From contig NZ_JAGPYN010000006.1 in the NCBI RefSeq assembly GCF_018069805.1, forward strand, positions 152,736 to 216,735: a stretch of 64,000 nt of DNA. Direction: 5' to 3'. A program made the position numbers and the translations under genes. Numbering within the stretch: the stretch's first letter is position 1; the number at the start of each line of letters is the position of its first letter. Shown here one piece after another: positions 44,721-54,030 of the stretch. The notes under the pieces are model-generated. The model was not told the DNA's origin. It did no database searches and saw only the letters and a program-made list of their open reading frames with translations. This DNA comes from Pseudoalteromonas ostreae. GTDB lineage: Bacteria; Pseudomonadota; Gammaproteobacteria; Enterobacterales; Alteromonadaceae.

Positions 44721-46167
44721 TTATAGCGTCCTTAGTGAAATCATTATCACTATCCCCGAATAGCTTTCTTTCATATTCACGCTGAGCAAACAACCTTTCA
44801 TCAAGAGTTGTAAACAACTTTAAATACCCCTCAGTCGTTTCTCTATGAGTATGATGAAGTCGTTTTTGAATCACTGTAATATCGTCACCTATTCTTAGCT
44901 CACCTGACTCTAATAGCGGTGCAAAAGACTGGTATAGCTTTAAAGCATAAGTAGCTCTGAGCCAGTGAAATGTATAATTACTCGGGATTTTACCGTTCGA
45001 TAGTTTTATTAGTCTGTCAGAGATAGATTTTGTATTTCCACCTGCGGGTCTTGTCCTACACTTTATATAACGAGGGTCACTCTTAGCCATATAATGACAA
45101 TTACCTTCACGTGATAAAAAAATATACATATCTTTCTCACTAAAAATATCTCCATATAACGACCTAAACTTAGCAACTCTTTTAAGGTAAGTTTCCGACT
45201 CTACCCACATTCTTAACTTATCCACGATAAAAGAAGGAATATACAAAGTATGGGGCTTATTAAACTTAGTATCCGCACCATTCCTAGTATTTACATTCAA
45301 AATATATACCCCCCCCTCTTTAAGTGAGGCTTCATTGAATTGCTCCAAATGACTTACTCTGAGTGTTAAAATCGTTTGTTTTCGTTCGCCTGTAAATAAC
45401 GCCAAAAACAATATTAACTTTTGATCTGTTTTAAACCCAAATTGATTAATACCGTCAATTAGTGCTAAATACTCCTCATTATTTAGCGGCCTTAACTCTT
45501 CACCCTCATCCCTAACAAATCCAACTTTTACAGTAGAAGATGAACTGCACACAGGTACAGACTGACTACGTTTTTCTACATCCTTTTCAATATAGCCGTA
45601 CTTTGTATTTATAGAAACCTTGACACTTTTAGTGATGTCTACCTTACGGATATCGATGTTATGCTTGCCTATATCGGAAATGTACTTATAAAATTCGTAC
45701 ACATATTTAGTTTTCCTATTTAATGTAATACCTTGAATATTACAATTGTCCAAAAGGTGTCTAAAAAATCGATAAGTTGGTCTTCCGATAGGCCGTAATG
45801 AAGAAAAATCATAAATGTCTAAGTTATTATTCTCGCAGAAAACTTTATACTCGAGCAAAGCCCAAGCTACTCGTCTTAAATGATCATTTGGCTTGTTATT
45901 TTGTAATGACTCTTTTGCAAGTCTATATAAATAAAGATTAGCAGTAGTCCAAGGTTCACCATTCTTACAAAACAAATATGGTACTTGATATACACAGTTG
46001 AAAGATTCTAGATATGTATTAGTAAACTCATAAAATTGAATCACCTTTCGGCCATCAATTGATACAAGTTCACCATTAGATGCATCTTGCTGCGGTAACT
46101 GAGAAAACTCAGAATTACAGTGTTCAACAATAGGAATTATTTCTAACCGCTCTAATCTGGTCAGCAT
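44710..46167 (-). CDS. Tyrosine recombinase 1 of the island module
   Basis: A 485-residue tyrosine recombinase, the first gene of the module. Motifs: LFTGERKQTILTLRV (Arg), HWLRATYALKLY (H-x-x-R), and HHTHRETTEGYLKLF (His and nucleophilic Tyr). The catalytic set is complete. The start at 46167 has no strong Shine-Dalgarno; the nearby GAGTG is part of an octamer-like TCGACACT site, one base from the ATG, which could allow self-control by the recombinases (inference). It is transcribed away from hrpB. Confidence 0.9.
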   Translation of the reverse strand: MLTRLERLEIIPIVEHCNSEFSQLPQQDASNGELVSIDGRKVIQFYEFTNTYLESFNCVYQVPYLFCKNGEPWTTANLYLYRLAKESLQNNKPNDHLRRVAWALLEYKVFCENNNLDIYDFSSLRPIGRPTYRFFRHLLDNCNIQGITLNRKTKYVYEFYKYISDIGKHNIDIRKVDITKSVKVSINTKYGYIEKDVEKRSQSVPVCSSSSTVKVGFVRDEGEELRPLNNEEYLALIDGINQFGFKTDQKLILFLALFTGERKQTILTLRVSHLEQFNEASLKEGGVYILNVNTRNGADTKFNKPHTLYIPSFIVDKLRMWVESETYLKRVAKFRSLYGDIFSEKDMYIFLSREGNCHYMAKSDPRYIKCRTRPAGGNTKSISDRLIKLSNGKIPSNYTFHWLRATYALKLYQSFAPLLESGELRIGDDITVIQKRLHHTHRETTEGYLKLFTTLDERLFAQREYERKLFGDSDNDFTKDAINAF

Positions 46168-46168
46168 G

Positions 46169-46215
46169 TCGACACTCTAAAATAAATTAAACTAATGTAA
46201 ATTTAGAAGTGTCAA
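46169..46215 (-). repeat. Right-end octamers of the island
   Basis: AGTGTCAA at 46208-46215 is the inverted form of the TTGACACT octamers at the left end, so the two face each other. On the minus strand it continues TTGACACTTCTAAATTTA. A relaxed copy, TCGACACT, is at 46169-46176. Together with 25233-25355 they suggest terminal inverted repeats. Confidence 0.6.
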
Positions 46216-46238
46216 GCCTGAAAATCAACTATACCTTG

Positions 46239-48638
46239 TCAATTAAGTAAATCCACTATGCGATTTGGATATCGGCCTTTCATTTCTTTTTGCACATCGC
46301 GGTAACTGGTTGCCCAAAAGTGAGCAAGATCTTGAGTTAACTGCAAAGAACGTTTACCTGGCGATAATAACTCCATCAATAAGGGCAGTTTACCTTGAGC
46401 GAGCACAGGAGATGTAGTCATCCCGTATACTTCTTGTATTCGCACACTGAGCTTTGCTGGCCCCTCGAGTTGATAGCTTATTTTTATATTTGAGCCACTG
46501 GGTACAGTTAATCTCAGTGGTAATAGCGTTTTTAAGGCACTTTGCTGCTGCCAATCAAAACAATTTTGCAGCGCTTCAAAGTAATTAAACTTTTTAAGCT
46601 GATCGAGCGTTTTTATATCTTGTAGATATACGCCAAGCCAAGTTTCAGCATTTTCAATTAAAGACTGCTCAGTAAGCACTGGGAACTGCTCTGGCATCAA
46701 TTTATACGCTAAGCACATACGAATAAGCAGCTGTTGAGCATCGAGTTGCTCGTTAAACAGTGCAAATCCCTGCTTTTTAAATAAACTAAGCCATGCTTTG
46801 GCACGCTCATTTTTATCAAGCTTTTGCTTACTTGGTTGGCTGCTTAGGGTTATAGCGCCGAGGTTTATCTCGTCTTGATGAATAAAGCGCGCAGCTTTTT
46901 CATCAAATTCACAGCGAGTTTGCTCAGTAAATAAATGCGGCAAATATTCCTTCAGCTCAAATGGGTGCAAAGCTGTTGCAGCAAATATCCGCCCACCTTT
47001 ATGCCCGCCCATTGATGCTATTGCTAGGAATTCGTCATTGTGCCAATAATCGCTATTGAGTTCAGCGCCTGCGCCATTTGCAAGTAAATAGCCGTTGCCG
47101 CGCTTTTTTGCAATCCGGTCTGGATAAGCAAGTGCCACCAGCACACTGAGGTATTCGCTCTTTAGTTCACTTTTATCATCGCTTACTTTTAAACGACTTT
47201 GCCAATATTTTAGCTGCTGTTTAAATACGGGGTGAAGCCGTTGTTGCATACTGTGTAGAGCAACATTAAGCTCAGCAGCGCAATTAACACGGCTTTCTAA
47301 TAAAGCGACCAAATAAATGGCTAAACGATAAATCCCCGCATTTTGCGGTTCAAGCTGCTGCGCTTTTAACAACATATGTGCCAAGCGAATATCAGCACCA
47401 AACGTCAACATATTACTGCCTAAAGGCGTAAGCTTTCCCTTAATATCTACTGCTTCTAACATCTGTAGTAAACTTAATGCTTGACTGCATTGCTGCTCGG
47501 TTGGTTTATCCAGCAATGTTAGTTCGCTGATATCGGCTCCCCACAACTTGGCTTCGAGCATAAGTTGGCTGATATCTGAAGTGAGAATTTCAGGGTTATC
47601 GTGGCTATTACGTCGCTCAAAGGTTTGCTTGGAACCCAGTCTGTACACCACTCCAGGCTCAATACGTCCAGCACGCCCTGCCCGCTGCACTGCAGATGAG
47701 CGAGAAATATTTTGTGTGCTGAGCTCTGTTACCCCAGTTTTTAAATTAAAGTTCGCAGCGCGGCGCTTTCCACTATCAACAACAATACGAATGCCTTCAA
47801 TGGTTAAACTGGTTTCAGCAACATTGGTGGTTAGCACTATTTTTCGCATGCCCTGAATGGCGGGCGCAATAGCCGCTTGTTGCTGGTTTTTATCTTGCTC
47901 GCCAAATAGGGTAAATATCTCACAATCTGTGGGTAAGTCATTCAGCGCTTGTTGAACACGTACTATTTCACGCTGTCCTGGTAAAAATACCAGCGCGCTA
48001 CCTGTTTGCTCACTCATTGCTTGTTTTATAATTTGCGGGATTGCATCAAGCCAGCGGCTTTCATCTTTTATTGAAATATACACTTCGTCAATTGGGAAGC
48101 TGCGCCCTTGTGATTGCACTACAGTGCAGTCAAAAAAATCTGAATAACGCTCGCTATCAAGAGTTGCCGACATCAATAAAATAGTTAAATCGTCACGCAG
48201 TGCAGCTTGAGACTCTAATGCAAACGCCAATGCGGTATCGGCCGCAATAGAGCGCTCATGAAATTCATCAAATATCAGTAAGTCAACGCCACTGAGCTCA
48301 GGGTCGTTTTGTAGCATACGCGTGAGCATGCCTTCGGTAACAATTTCAAGGCGGGTATTAACACTGACTTTAGTTTCCTGCCTGATGCGTAAACCAACAC
48401 TTTGTCCTACGGTTTCATTTTGGCACTGTGCTAAATAGTTGGCAATATTACGTGCAGCTAAGCGACGTGGCTCAAGCATGACAATGCGCTGAAAATGTCC
48501 ATCACGCATGAGCTGCAAAGGCAACCACGTTGATTTACCCGCCCCTGGTGGAGCTTGTAATAATACCATAGGCTGGTTTTTTAGTTGGGTAACTAACTCT
48601 GTATAAATATTTTCAACGGGTAGCACAAGTCTTACCAT
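46239..48638 (-). CDS. hrpB: ATP-dependent helicase HrpB
   Basis: The 799-residue chromosomal HrpB, a DEAH/RHA-family helicase of uncertain role found widely in proteobacteria. Motifs: APPGAGKSTWLPLQLM, LLIFDEFHERSIAADTAL, MSATLDSERY, VVDSGKRR, and VQRAGRAGRIEPGVVYRL, plus the HrpB C terminus (SPVLAQGKLPLLMELLSPGK, RDVQKEMKGRYPN). It lacks the basic tail of the island copy. It ends 24 bp beyond the island and is intact, so insertion did not break it. The GGDEF gene lies 35 bp upstream on the same strand. Confidence 0.95.
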   Translation of the reverse strand: MVRLVLPVENIYTELVTQLKNQPMVLLQAPPGAGKSTWLPLQLMRDGHFQRIVMLEPRRLAARNIANYLAQCQNETVGQSVGLRIRQETKVSVNTRLEIVTEGMLTRMLQNDPELSGVDLLIFDEFHERSIAADTALAFALESQAALRDDLTILLMSATLDSERYSDFFDCTVVQSQGRSFPIDEVYISIKDESRWLDAIPQIIKQAMSEQTGSALVFLPGQREIVRVQQALNDLPTDCEIFTLFGEQDKNQQQAAIAPAIQGMRKIVLTTNVAETSLTIEGIRIVVDSGKRRAANFNLKTGVTELSTQNISRSSAVQRAGRAGRIEPGVVYRLGSKQTFERRNSHDNPEILTSDISQLMLEAKLWGADISELTLLDKPTEQQCSQALSLLQMLEAVDIKGKLTPLGSNMLTFGADIRLAHMLLKAQQLEPQNAGIYRLAIYLVALLESRVNCAAELNVALHSMQQRLHPVFKQQLKYWQSRLKVSDDKSELKSEYLSVLVALAYPDRIAKKRGNGYLLANGAGAELNSDYWHNDEFLAIASMGGHKGGRIFAATALHPFELKEYLPHLFTEQTRCEFDEKAARFIHQDEINLGAITLSSQPSKQKLDKNERAKAWLSLFKKQGFALFNEQLDAQQLLIRMCLAYKLMPEQFPVLTEQSLIENAETWLGVYLQDIKTLDQLKKFNYFEALQNCFDWQQQSALKTLLPLRLTVPSGSNIKISYQLEGPAKLSVRIQEVYGMTTSPVLAQGKLPLLMELLSPGKRSLQLTQDLAHFWATSYRDVQKEMKGRYPNRIVDLLN

Positions 48639-48673
48639 TAATGACCATTTTGCTGATTGTAACTCAAGCTACG

Positions 48674-50536
48674 TTAAAATTTCAGCTTTGCGGTAATATT
48701 GCTATAGCTTTGAAGTTCACCAGATAACAAGTATTTACGATAATGCTTCACCACATCGTCACTTTGCCAATGTAGTTTTTCCGTTCCGGGGGCTATAGCA
48801 ACCCACGCATTTCGTTGATTTTCTTTTGCTAAATACAGTGCCCCATCAGCAAGTTCGATAACTTGCTCCCAGTTAAACAACTCCGGCATCGCAGCTATAA
48901 ACGGATAGCAGGCAAACCCTACCGAACAAGTACAATGCAAAAACTCATTATTATTTAAAGTAAACTGATGATTTTCAATAACATTTACCATACGATTTAA
49001 CGTATATGCGGCTTCATCAAGGGTGAGATTATCCATGACGAGTAAAAACTCTTCCCCGCCCCAGCGGATCAATAAGTCACTATCACGGCTGTGTTGTTGC
49101 AGTATTTTTGAAAACTGTTCCAACACCTGATCCCCTACCGCATGACCATGGCTATCGTTAATATTTTTAAAGTGATCAATATCAACCAATGCAAATACGA
49201 GGTTTTGCAATTGGGCTGGCGGGAGTAGATGATTAGTTCGTGCTAATTTAGCAAGCTGTTGGTTTATAACACTAAAGAAGTAATGACGATTGTGTAGCCC
49301 CGTCAAACTATCACTATAACTCATTGTTTTTAAAAGCTCATTACTTTTAGCGAGTGCGTGCGTACGCTCTGCAACTTGTTGTTTTAGCGTCACTAAGTAA
49401 CGCTGATTCTGCCAGCGCCAATAAATAAATGCTAATCCACACATGATCAAAATACCAGCTAACAACCAGCGCTGTTGTTGTAATTGCTGATTTTCAATTG
49501 TTTGCTGTTGCTGTAATAATCGCTGCTCTTTTAATGAGTTATCTTTACCTAATAGTAATAATTGTTGATTTTGCGAGTTAAATTTAAAATGCGCTTCTAG
49601 CTGTAACACTTTATTATTGCGCCGTTGTAAGCTCAGTGCATCTTTGGTCAGCCCATAGCGATTTAGATAGCGATACGCCAACTTATACTCTTTTTGCTGA
49701 CGATAAGCATTCGCCACCAAAAACTGTAATTGTGCCTGCTCATCTAAAAAGCGCGTATTGTAGCTATTTTCGAGCTGCGATAACGCTGTATTTATTGCCA
49801 GCTTAAATTTGCCTGCTTGCAAATAGCAGTTGGCCAACGCTAAATAATAATGCAAACGAACTCGCTCTTGCGATTTACGGATCTGGGCAGGATCAACGTT
49901 AGCTAACATCAGCTGTGCTGCTTGGTAATCACCAAGTTTAAGAAGGATCTGTGCTTGATTAACCGCAATTTCATACATAGTATCACCAGTATTTGCAGTC
50001 ACATTTTGTGCATTATTGCTTGCCTGTAACGCTTGATGGTAACTCCCCATAGCCAAATAGGTTTTACTTTGCCAAAGGTACATAAGTGCTGTGTATTCTG
50101 AGTTTTCATTTTTATAAAAATCAACGGCATGCTGTATATACTCCTGTGCTAAACGAAAACGCTCCAACTCCATTTCTAAATGCGCCAAGTGTAAATAAGC
50201 CCAAGCAGTGTACGTTTTATTTCCTGCGGATTGCGCTAATTCCAAAGCATAATAATTAAGCTTTACGCCTTCTTCAAATGCCCCATAACGACGCTTGACC
50301 ATAGCCTCAAATAAGTAACTTTCAACTTCAATTTCCAACGCCTGCTGAGATACGGCTAATTGCCGTAATTCATTGATATAACTCATTGCATGGAGCATAT
50401 TATCAGCATCAATATCTGCTTTAAACTTATCGTAATAGCGCTCTAACTGTTGCTTATCTTGCGCTGGAGTACTCGCAAAAAGCTCACAACCATAAACTAA
50501 GAGTAATAAACAAAATACGTTAAAAGAACTTTTCAT
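48674..50536 (-). CDS. TPR-containing membrane diguanylate cyclase
   Basis: It makes cyclic di-GMP from two GTP. About 620 residues: a signal peptide (MKSSFNVFCLLLLVYGCELF), a periplasmic region of TPR-like helices (residues about 25-320), one membrane helix (WLLAGILIMCGLAFIYWRW), a coiled stretch and a GGDEF domain with LTGLHNRHYFF, DIDHFKNINDSHGHAVGDQV and RWGGEEFLLVM. The inhibitory RxxD I-site (RDSD) lies five residues before GGEEF. Start ATG 50536 overlaps the stop of the binding-protein gene by four bases (ATGA), which fixes the start. Confidence 0.93.
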   Translation of the reverse strand: MKSSFNVFCLLLLVYGCELFASTPAQDKQQLERYYDKFKADIDADNMLHAMSYINELRQLAVSQQALEIEVESYLFEAMVKRRYGAFEEGVKLNYYALELAQSAGNKTYTAWAYLHLAHLEMELERFRLAQEYIQHAVDFYKNENSEYTALMYLWQSKTYLAMGSYHQALQASNNAQNVTANTGDTMYEIAVNQAQILLKLGDYQAAQLMLANVDPAQIRKSQERVRLHYYLALANCYLQAGKFKLAINTALSQLENSYNTRFLDEQAQLQFLVANAYRQQKEYKLAYRYLNRYGLTKDALSLQRRNNKVLQLEAHFKFNSQNQQLLLLGKDNSLKEQRLLQQQQTIENQQLQQQRWLLAGILIMCGLAFIYWRWQNQRYLVTLKQQVAERTHALAKSNELLKTMSYSDSLTGLHNRHYFFSVINQQLAKLARTNHLLPPAQLQNLVFALVDIDHFKNINDSHGHAVGDQVLEQFSKILQQHSRDSDLLIRWGGEEFLLVMDNLTLDEAAYTLNRMVNVIENHQFTLNNNEFLHCTCSVGFACYPFIAAMPELFNWEQVIELADGALYLAKENQRNAWVAIAPGTEKLHWQSDDVVKHYRKYLLSGELQSYSNITAKLKF

Positions 50537-51414
50537 TGGGTGGGTACTATCATTTGCTGATTGATTATCTGCCAATCTTTAACATACTGATTGATAAATC
50601 CTGATTGCTTAAAAGCCTTGGCGATAATACCGCGTTGTTGCAATATTTTTAAACCTGCTGAAAGGGCTTGAGCAACGTCTTTACCTTGCGGGTGTTTTTT
50701 ACTTACAACAAAATGGCGTGTATCAGGCAACACCACCTTAACGTTGTTTATTGGCGTAAATAATTGTCCGTCATAATTTAAATCCAAATTAGCACCCACA
50801 CTAAAATTAATCATCATCGCATCAACCACTTGCGCTTTAACCATTGCCAGCATATCCTCCCACGGGCCAATATAGCTAATTACACTCATAGGAGTGTTAA
50901 CCAATGCCCGCCAATCAACATGCCAACGAGGATTAACCACCACAGTCAATTTATTAAGTTGCGATGCTTGTAATTGCTGCGCATGTAGATTATCAGCAGC
51001 AACATATAAGCCTGCTTCATACTGTCCAAATTTAATTACAGCTTCGCTAACATAAAGCGAGCCTCGATAATTTAAGATATCTTCATGCCACATACTGCGT
51101 GCCAGCATTAGGCTAGAGCCATCAATTAAAGCATCAAACTCAGTACTGCTGATCCATGACTGTGCGCGAAACTCTACAGGGCGAGTTTCACCACCTAAGT
51201 ATAAGGCTTGCTGGAGTAAGATCATTTCCACGATTTCAAGATGGGAGCCATGTGTATTGGCAGTAAAATCATTAACACGAAGCACGTCACGACCATTTAA
51301 AAAAGCACTATAACGTTCACTAAAATTTTCATCTGTGTGAATATCAATAATCAATACTGGCTTTGCGACTAAACCACAACTAAACAACATTAATAAATAA
51401 AAAAAACACTTCAT
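50533..51414 (-). CDS. Periplasmic binding-protein-like sensor
   Basis: About 293 residues with a signal peptide (MKCFFYLLMLFSCGLVA) and a two-lobed SBP-bac-3-like body (FDALIDGSSLMLARSMWHED, SQLNKLTVVVNPRWHV, then RHFVVSKKHPQGKDVAQAL). There is no permease nearby. It is translationally coupled by ATGA to the diguanylate cyclase, so it probably serves as a ligand-sensing partner rather than a transport protein (inference). The ligand is unknown. The longer start at 51432 has a poor N terminus. Confidence 0.78.
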   Translation of the reverse strand: MKCFFYLLMLFSCGLVAKPVLIIDIHTDENFSERYSAFLNGRDVLRVNDFTANTHGSHLEIVEMILLQQALYLGGETRPVEFRAQSWISSTEFDALIDGSSLMLARSMWHEDILNYRGSLYVSEAVIKFGQYEAGLYVAADNLHAQQLQASQLNKLTVVVNPRWHVDWRALVNTPMSVISYIGPWEDMLAMVKAQVVDAMMINFSVGANLDLNYDGQLFTPINNVKVVLPDTRHFVVSKKHPQGKDVAQALSAGLKILQQRGIIAKAFKQSGFINQYVKDWQIINQQMIVPTQ

Positions 51415-51561
51415 AAACAAAGCCCTAATCATAAAAAATTACAGCAACAAAAGGCCATAGTGGCTAATTATACAGCAACAATGAATTAATTGTTAATTTA
51501 CGTTGTTTTATGTAATAAAAACCACTACTTTTTTCAGTTTTCTTTTTATTAATTTGCAACC

Positions 51562-51596
51562 TAGATATTAAGAAAAGCGACTCCTCTTAATATCTA
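51562..51596. promoter_or_regulatory. Perfect 12-bp inverted repeat
   Basis: TAGATATTAAGA (51562-51573) and TCTTAATATCTA (51585-51596) are perfectly complementary around an 11-base spacer. It lies between the racemase end and the binding-protein gene. It has no T-tract, so it could be an operator for the sensor/cyclase operon or a weak terminator. Confidence 0.5.
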
Positions 51597-51640
51597 CAAA
51601 TGCTGGCGTTTAGAATTAAAGATTAGCTATTTAACTTGGA

Positions 51641-52336
51641 TTATTGAGATAAGGCGAAATTTACCGCAGTTTCAGCATGAATTTTAGTCGTATCGTATAG
51701 GGGCACATTGGTGTGTTGCTGCAGCACTAACAATGCTATTTCTGTACAACCTAAAATTACAGCCTGCGCACCTCGGTCAAAAAGGCTCTGTATAATTTGT
51801 AGATATTGCGTTCTCGATGCTTTGTTTATCTTACCTAAACAAAGCTCTGAATAGATAACATCATGAATAACTTTCCGCTGTGAAGGCTCTGGAATAAGTA
51901 CTTCAATATTGTGCTTATCGGCTAAGCGCCCTTTGTAGAAATCTTGCTCCATTGTAAATTTAGTACCTAATAACCCCACGCAAGTAATTTTGTCATGCTT
52001 GAGTTTTTCAGCTGTTGCATCTGCTATATGCAGGATAGGAATTGAGATATTTTTCTCAATATCATCCGCCACTTTATGCATGGTGTTAGTACAAATAAGT
52101 AAAAAATCTGCGCCACCTGCTTCTACTGCCATCGCAGCTTTAATAAGTATATTCGCAGTTTCTGGCCAATCACCTTGGTGCTGCAGCGTTTCAATTTCAG
52201 CAAAGTCGACGCTTACCATGCAAATTTTGGCACTGTGCAGCCCACCCAACGCATCTTTAACACCTTGGTTTAACGCTTTGTAATAGCTGGTTGTCGACTC
52301 CCAACTCATGCCGCCGAGCATGCCGATTGTTTTCAT
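51641..52336 (-). CDS. ygeA: Aspartate/glutamate racemase family protein, YgeA-like
   Basis: A 231-residue amino-acid racemase resembling E. coli YgeA, a broad-specificity enzyme. Sequence starts MKTIGMLGGMSWESTTSYYK and continues with SVDFAEIETLQHQGDWPETA. The two catalytic cysteines are in LICTNTMHKVAD and LGCTEIALLV. ATG 52336 was chosen because it gives the conserved short N terminus. It is the only recognised metabolic gene between the sensor operon and a group of unknown proteins. Confidence 0.92.
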   Translation of the reverse strand: MKTIGMLGGMSWESTTSYYKALNQGVKDALGGLHSAKICMVSVDFAEIETLQHQGDWPETANILIKAAMAVEAGGADFLLICTNTMHKVADDIEKNISIPILHIADATAEKLKHDKITCVGLLGTKFTMEQDFYKGRLADKHNIEVLIPEPSQRKVIHDVIYSELCLGKINKASRTQYLQIIQSLFDRGAQAVILGCTEIALLVLQQHTNVPLYDTTKIHAETAVNFALSQ

Positions 52337-52406
52337 AGCTAGTACCCACTTTCGATAGCAGTTTGCGTTTCGCAGCAAGTTAAAAATAGCCGCTCTTCAT
52401 TAGAAT

Positions 52407-53174
52407 TTAGTTAGCCTTATTAACTGTACTGATCACAGAATCAGACAATAACAGCTTATCGTCTTTATATACTTCAAGCCAACCTGGTGGTGAGGTATCA
52501 CTGCCAATTACCGTTACTTGCAATACGTAGCTATAGCGGCCGTTTTTAAATGTGTAACTATGATTACCGCCACTGCCTTCAAACTCTATATCACCATGTT
52601 CTAAGATAATATCGGGTTTATCATTGGGCTTTTTATCAATACTCCACGATACATAGCGGAAGTTTCCATCACCTAAATCATCAACTCGAATACGGTATTT
52701 AGCCGTTTGCCAATCTAAAATAGGCTCTACAAAAGTATTAATACTTGGGTGAAGCGCTTGCTTATCAGCTGCTATTAAATTTTTAGCCTGCAACTGCTCT
52801 TTGGCCGTTTGGTAATTGATACCGATAATTTTACCGTCGGTATCAACCCAAACGACACCGCTATTAAGCATAATGCCCCGCCAACCTACTTTATCCCAGT
52901 CAGTATCGATATTTGAATCAACAATCTGTTTAATAAGCGTCTCATCAAACACGTCATCAAAACGCTCAACTAACTCAGCTTCATTATTAATATCAGGTAC
53001 TGGATATGTGCGCGAAAGCGGATAACTAATATGTGAGGAAATAGCCGCTTTATCGTGGTTTTTAAATGCTTTTATAAGATCTACAATAGGCTGTTGATAT
53101 TGTTGTTCAAGCGCAAAACTATTCGCGCTTAATAACAAAGCCAAGCTCAAGATAACGTAATTTATAAACTTCAT
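52407..53174 (-). CDS. Secreted protein of unknown function
   Basis: About 255 residues with a signal peptide (MKFINYVILSLALLLSANSFA). The sequence has KAFKNHDKAAISSHISYPLS, MLNSGVVWVDTDGKIIGINY and a beta-rich C-terminal half (RIRVDDLGDGNFRYVSWSID, GDIEFEGSGGNHSYTFKNG). No family is recognised with confidence; the first half looks NTF2-like. AAAGGG precedes ATG 53174. It follows a small membrane protein gene. Confidence 0.75.
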   Translation of the reverse strand: MKFINYVILSLALLLSANSFALEQQYQQPIVDLIKAFKNHDKAAISSHISYPLSRTYPVPDINNEAELVERFDDVFDETLIKQIVDSNIDTDWDKVGWRGIMLNSGVVWVDTDGKIIGINYQTAKEQLQAKNLIAADKQALHPSINTFVEPILDWQTAKYRIRVDDLGDGNFRYVSWSIDKKPNDKPDIILEHGDIEFEGSGGNHSYTFKNGRYSYVLQVTVIGSDTSPPGWLEVYKDDKLLLSDSVISTVNKAN

Positions 53175-53248
53175 GTGTAGCCCTTTAATCATCTTTAAAT
53201 TTTAACTAATAGCTTATAATATTATCAGCTCGTAAATTTTGGTTCGTT

Positions 53249-53614
53249 TTAAAAACTATAAAGATTAACAATAAATATAAAAGTTATTGCTCCGAATAGA
53301 AGAGAAGCCAATGCATTTATGTAAATCCTAGGGTTATAACTCTTCAATAATCGCTCTTTCATTAAAGCCACTGGAATTAAAGCTAAGCACAAATACGCAA
53401 ACCAAGGGGAAACGAATATATCTATTAAGTTAGATTGCATTAAAACAGCACTATTACCGTATGTTGCATCGCTAATAGTTTTAAACCTCTCGCGGTCGAA
53501 TGCTATAACTGAAACCCCTAATAACAAAACTATAAGGAAAAATAACAGCCCAGAATTCAGAACCCGTTTCCACAAGCTGACCCTTTCATTTTTTATAGAA
53601 GGTAAAGGGTTCAT
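53249..53614 (-). CDS. Small membrane protein of unknown function
   Basis: A 121-residue protein with three hydrophobic helices (LFFLIVLLLGVSVIAF, FAYLCLALIPVALM, ALASLLFGAITFIFIVNLY). No family recognised. It starts one base after the stop of a frameshifted gene at 53616-53821 and uses AAAGGG inside that gene as ribosome-binding site, so the two were probably translated together. Confidence 0.65.
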   Translation of the reverse strand: MNPLPSIKNERVSLWKRVLNSGLLFFLIVLLLGVSVIAFDRERFKTISDATYGNSAVLMQSNLIDIFVSPWFAYLCLALIPVALMKERLLKSYNPRIYINALASLLFGAITFIFIVNLYSF

Positions 53615-53615
53615 T

Positions 53616-53821
53616 TTATTTCCCTTTGACTGCTTCTAATTGTTGCTTTGTTATGAGCGATTTAAGCTTTCCTCTTATTTTAGTCGAGGATATCTGAAAA
53701 CCAGAAGCCTTAATCTCTATTTTTCACGAATTTCAGCGTAACAACCAGAAACAGCATTAACACCAAACCCAGTGTTACCTAAGCCAATACCAAAACTACT
53801 AATACTTAATCTAATTTCCAT
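53616..53821 (-). pseudogene. Single-base frameshifted small gene
   Basis: From ATG 53821 the frame reads 34 codons starting MEIRLSISSFGIGLGNTGFG and stops after a run of five A. The next frame continues IEIKASGFQISSTKIRGKLK and KSLITKQQLEAVKGK to 53616. Adding one A to the run would give one 68-residue protein ending next to the start of the membrane protein. It is a frameshifted gene, a sequencing error or a programmed shift. Family unknown; it may be a C-terminal toxin-like fragment. Confidence 0.6.
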
Positions 53822-54030
53822 GAGATTTTACACTAACTTTCCTTAATTCTAGATATAAAGTACAAACATTATACTGCCACTCAACATATTTCAATGACAG
53901 GTACAATAAAGATTGGATTTTAATAAATAAAAAATACTAAAACTTAGTAAGTATCCTTGGTACGCAGAGTTAACCCCTCTACTTCACTTTATCGGGGGTC
54001 ATGCCATTAAACTGACCGCTTACAGCTGCC

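Larger units (their letters stand above)
25233..46215. mobile_element. Three-recombinase genomic island (GInt/Tn554-like)
   Basis: A roughly 21-kb element inserted just downstream of an intact hrpB. Its right end carries four overlapping minus-strand genes: three large tyrosine recombinases and a small coiled-coil protein. This is the arrangement of Tn554-like transposons (TnpA, TnpB, TnpC) extended by one recombinase, as reported for GInt islands. TTGACACT octamers face inward from both ends: four at the left (25233-25355) and one at the right (46208-46215). The cargo is AT-rich and made of nucleases, toxins, helicase, cassettes and IS relics, unlike the housekeeping flanks. The exact borders are inferred from the octamers, and no target duplication was identified. 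Confidence 0.78.
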
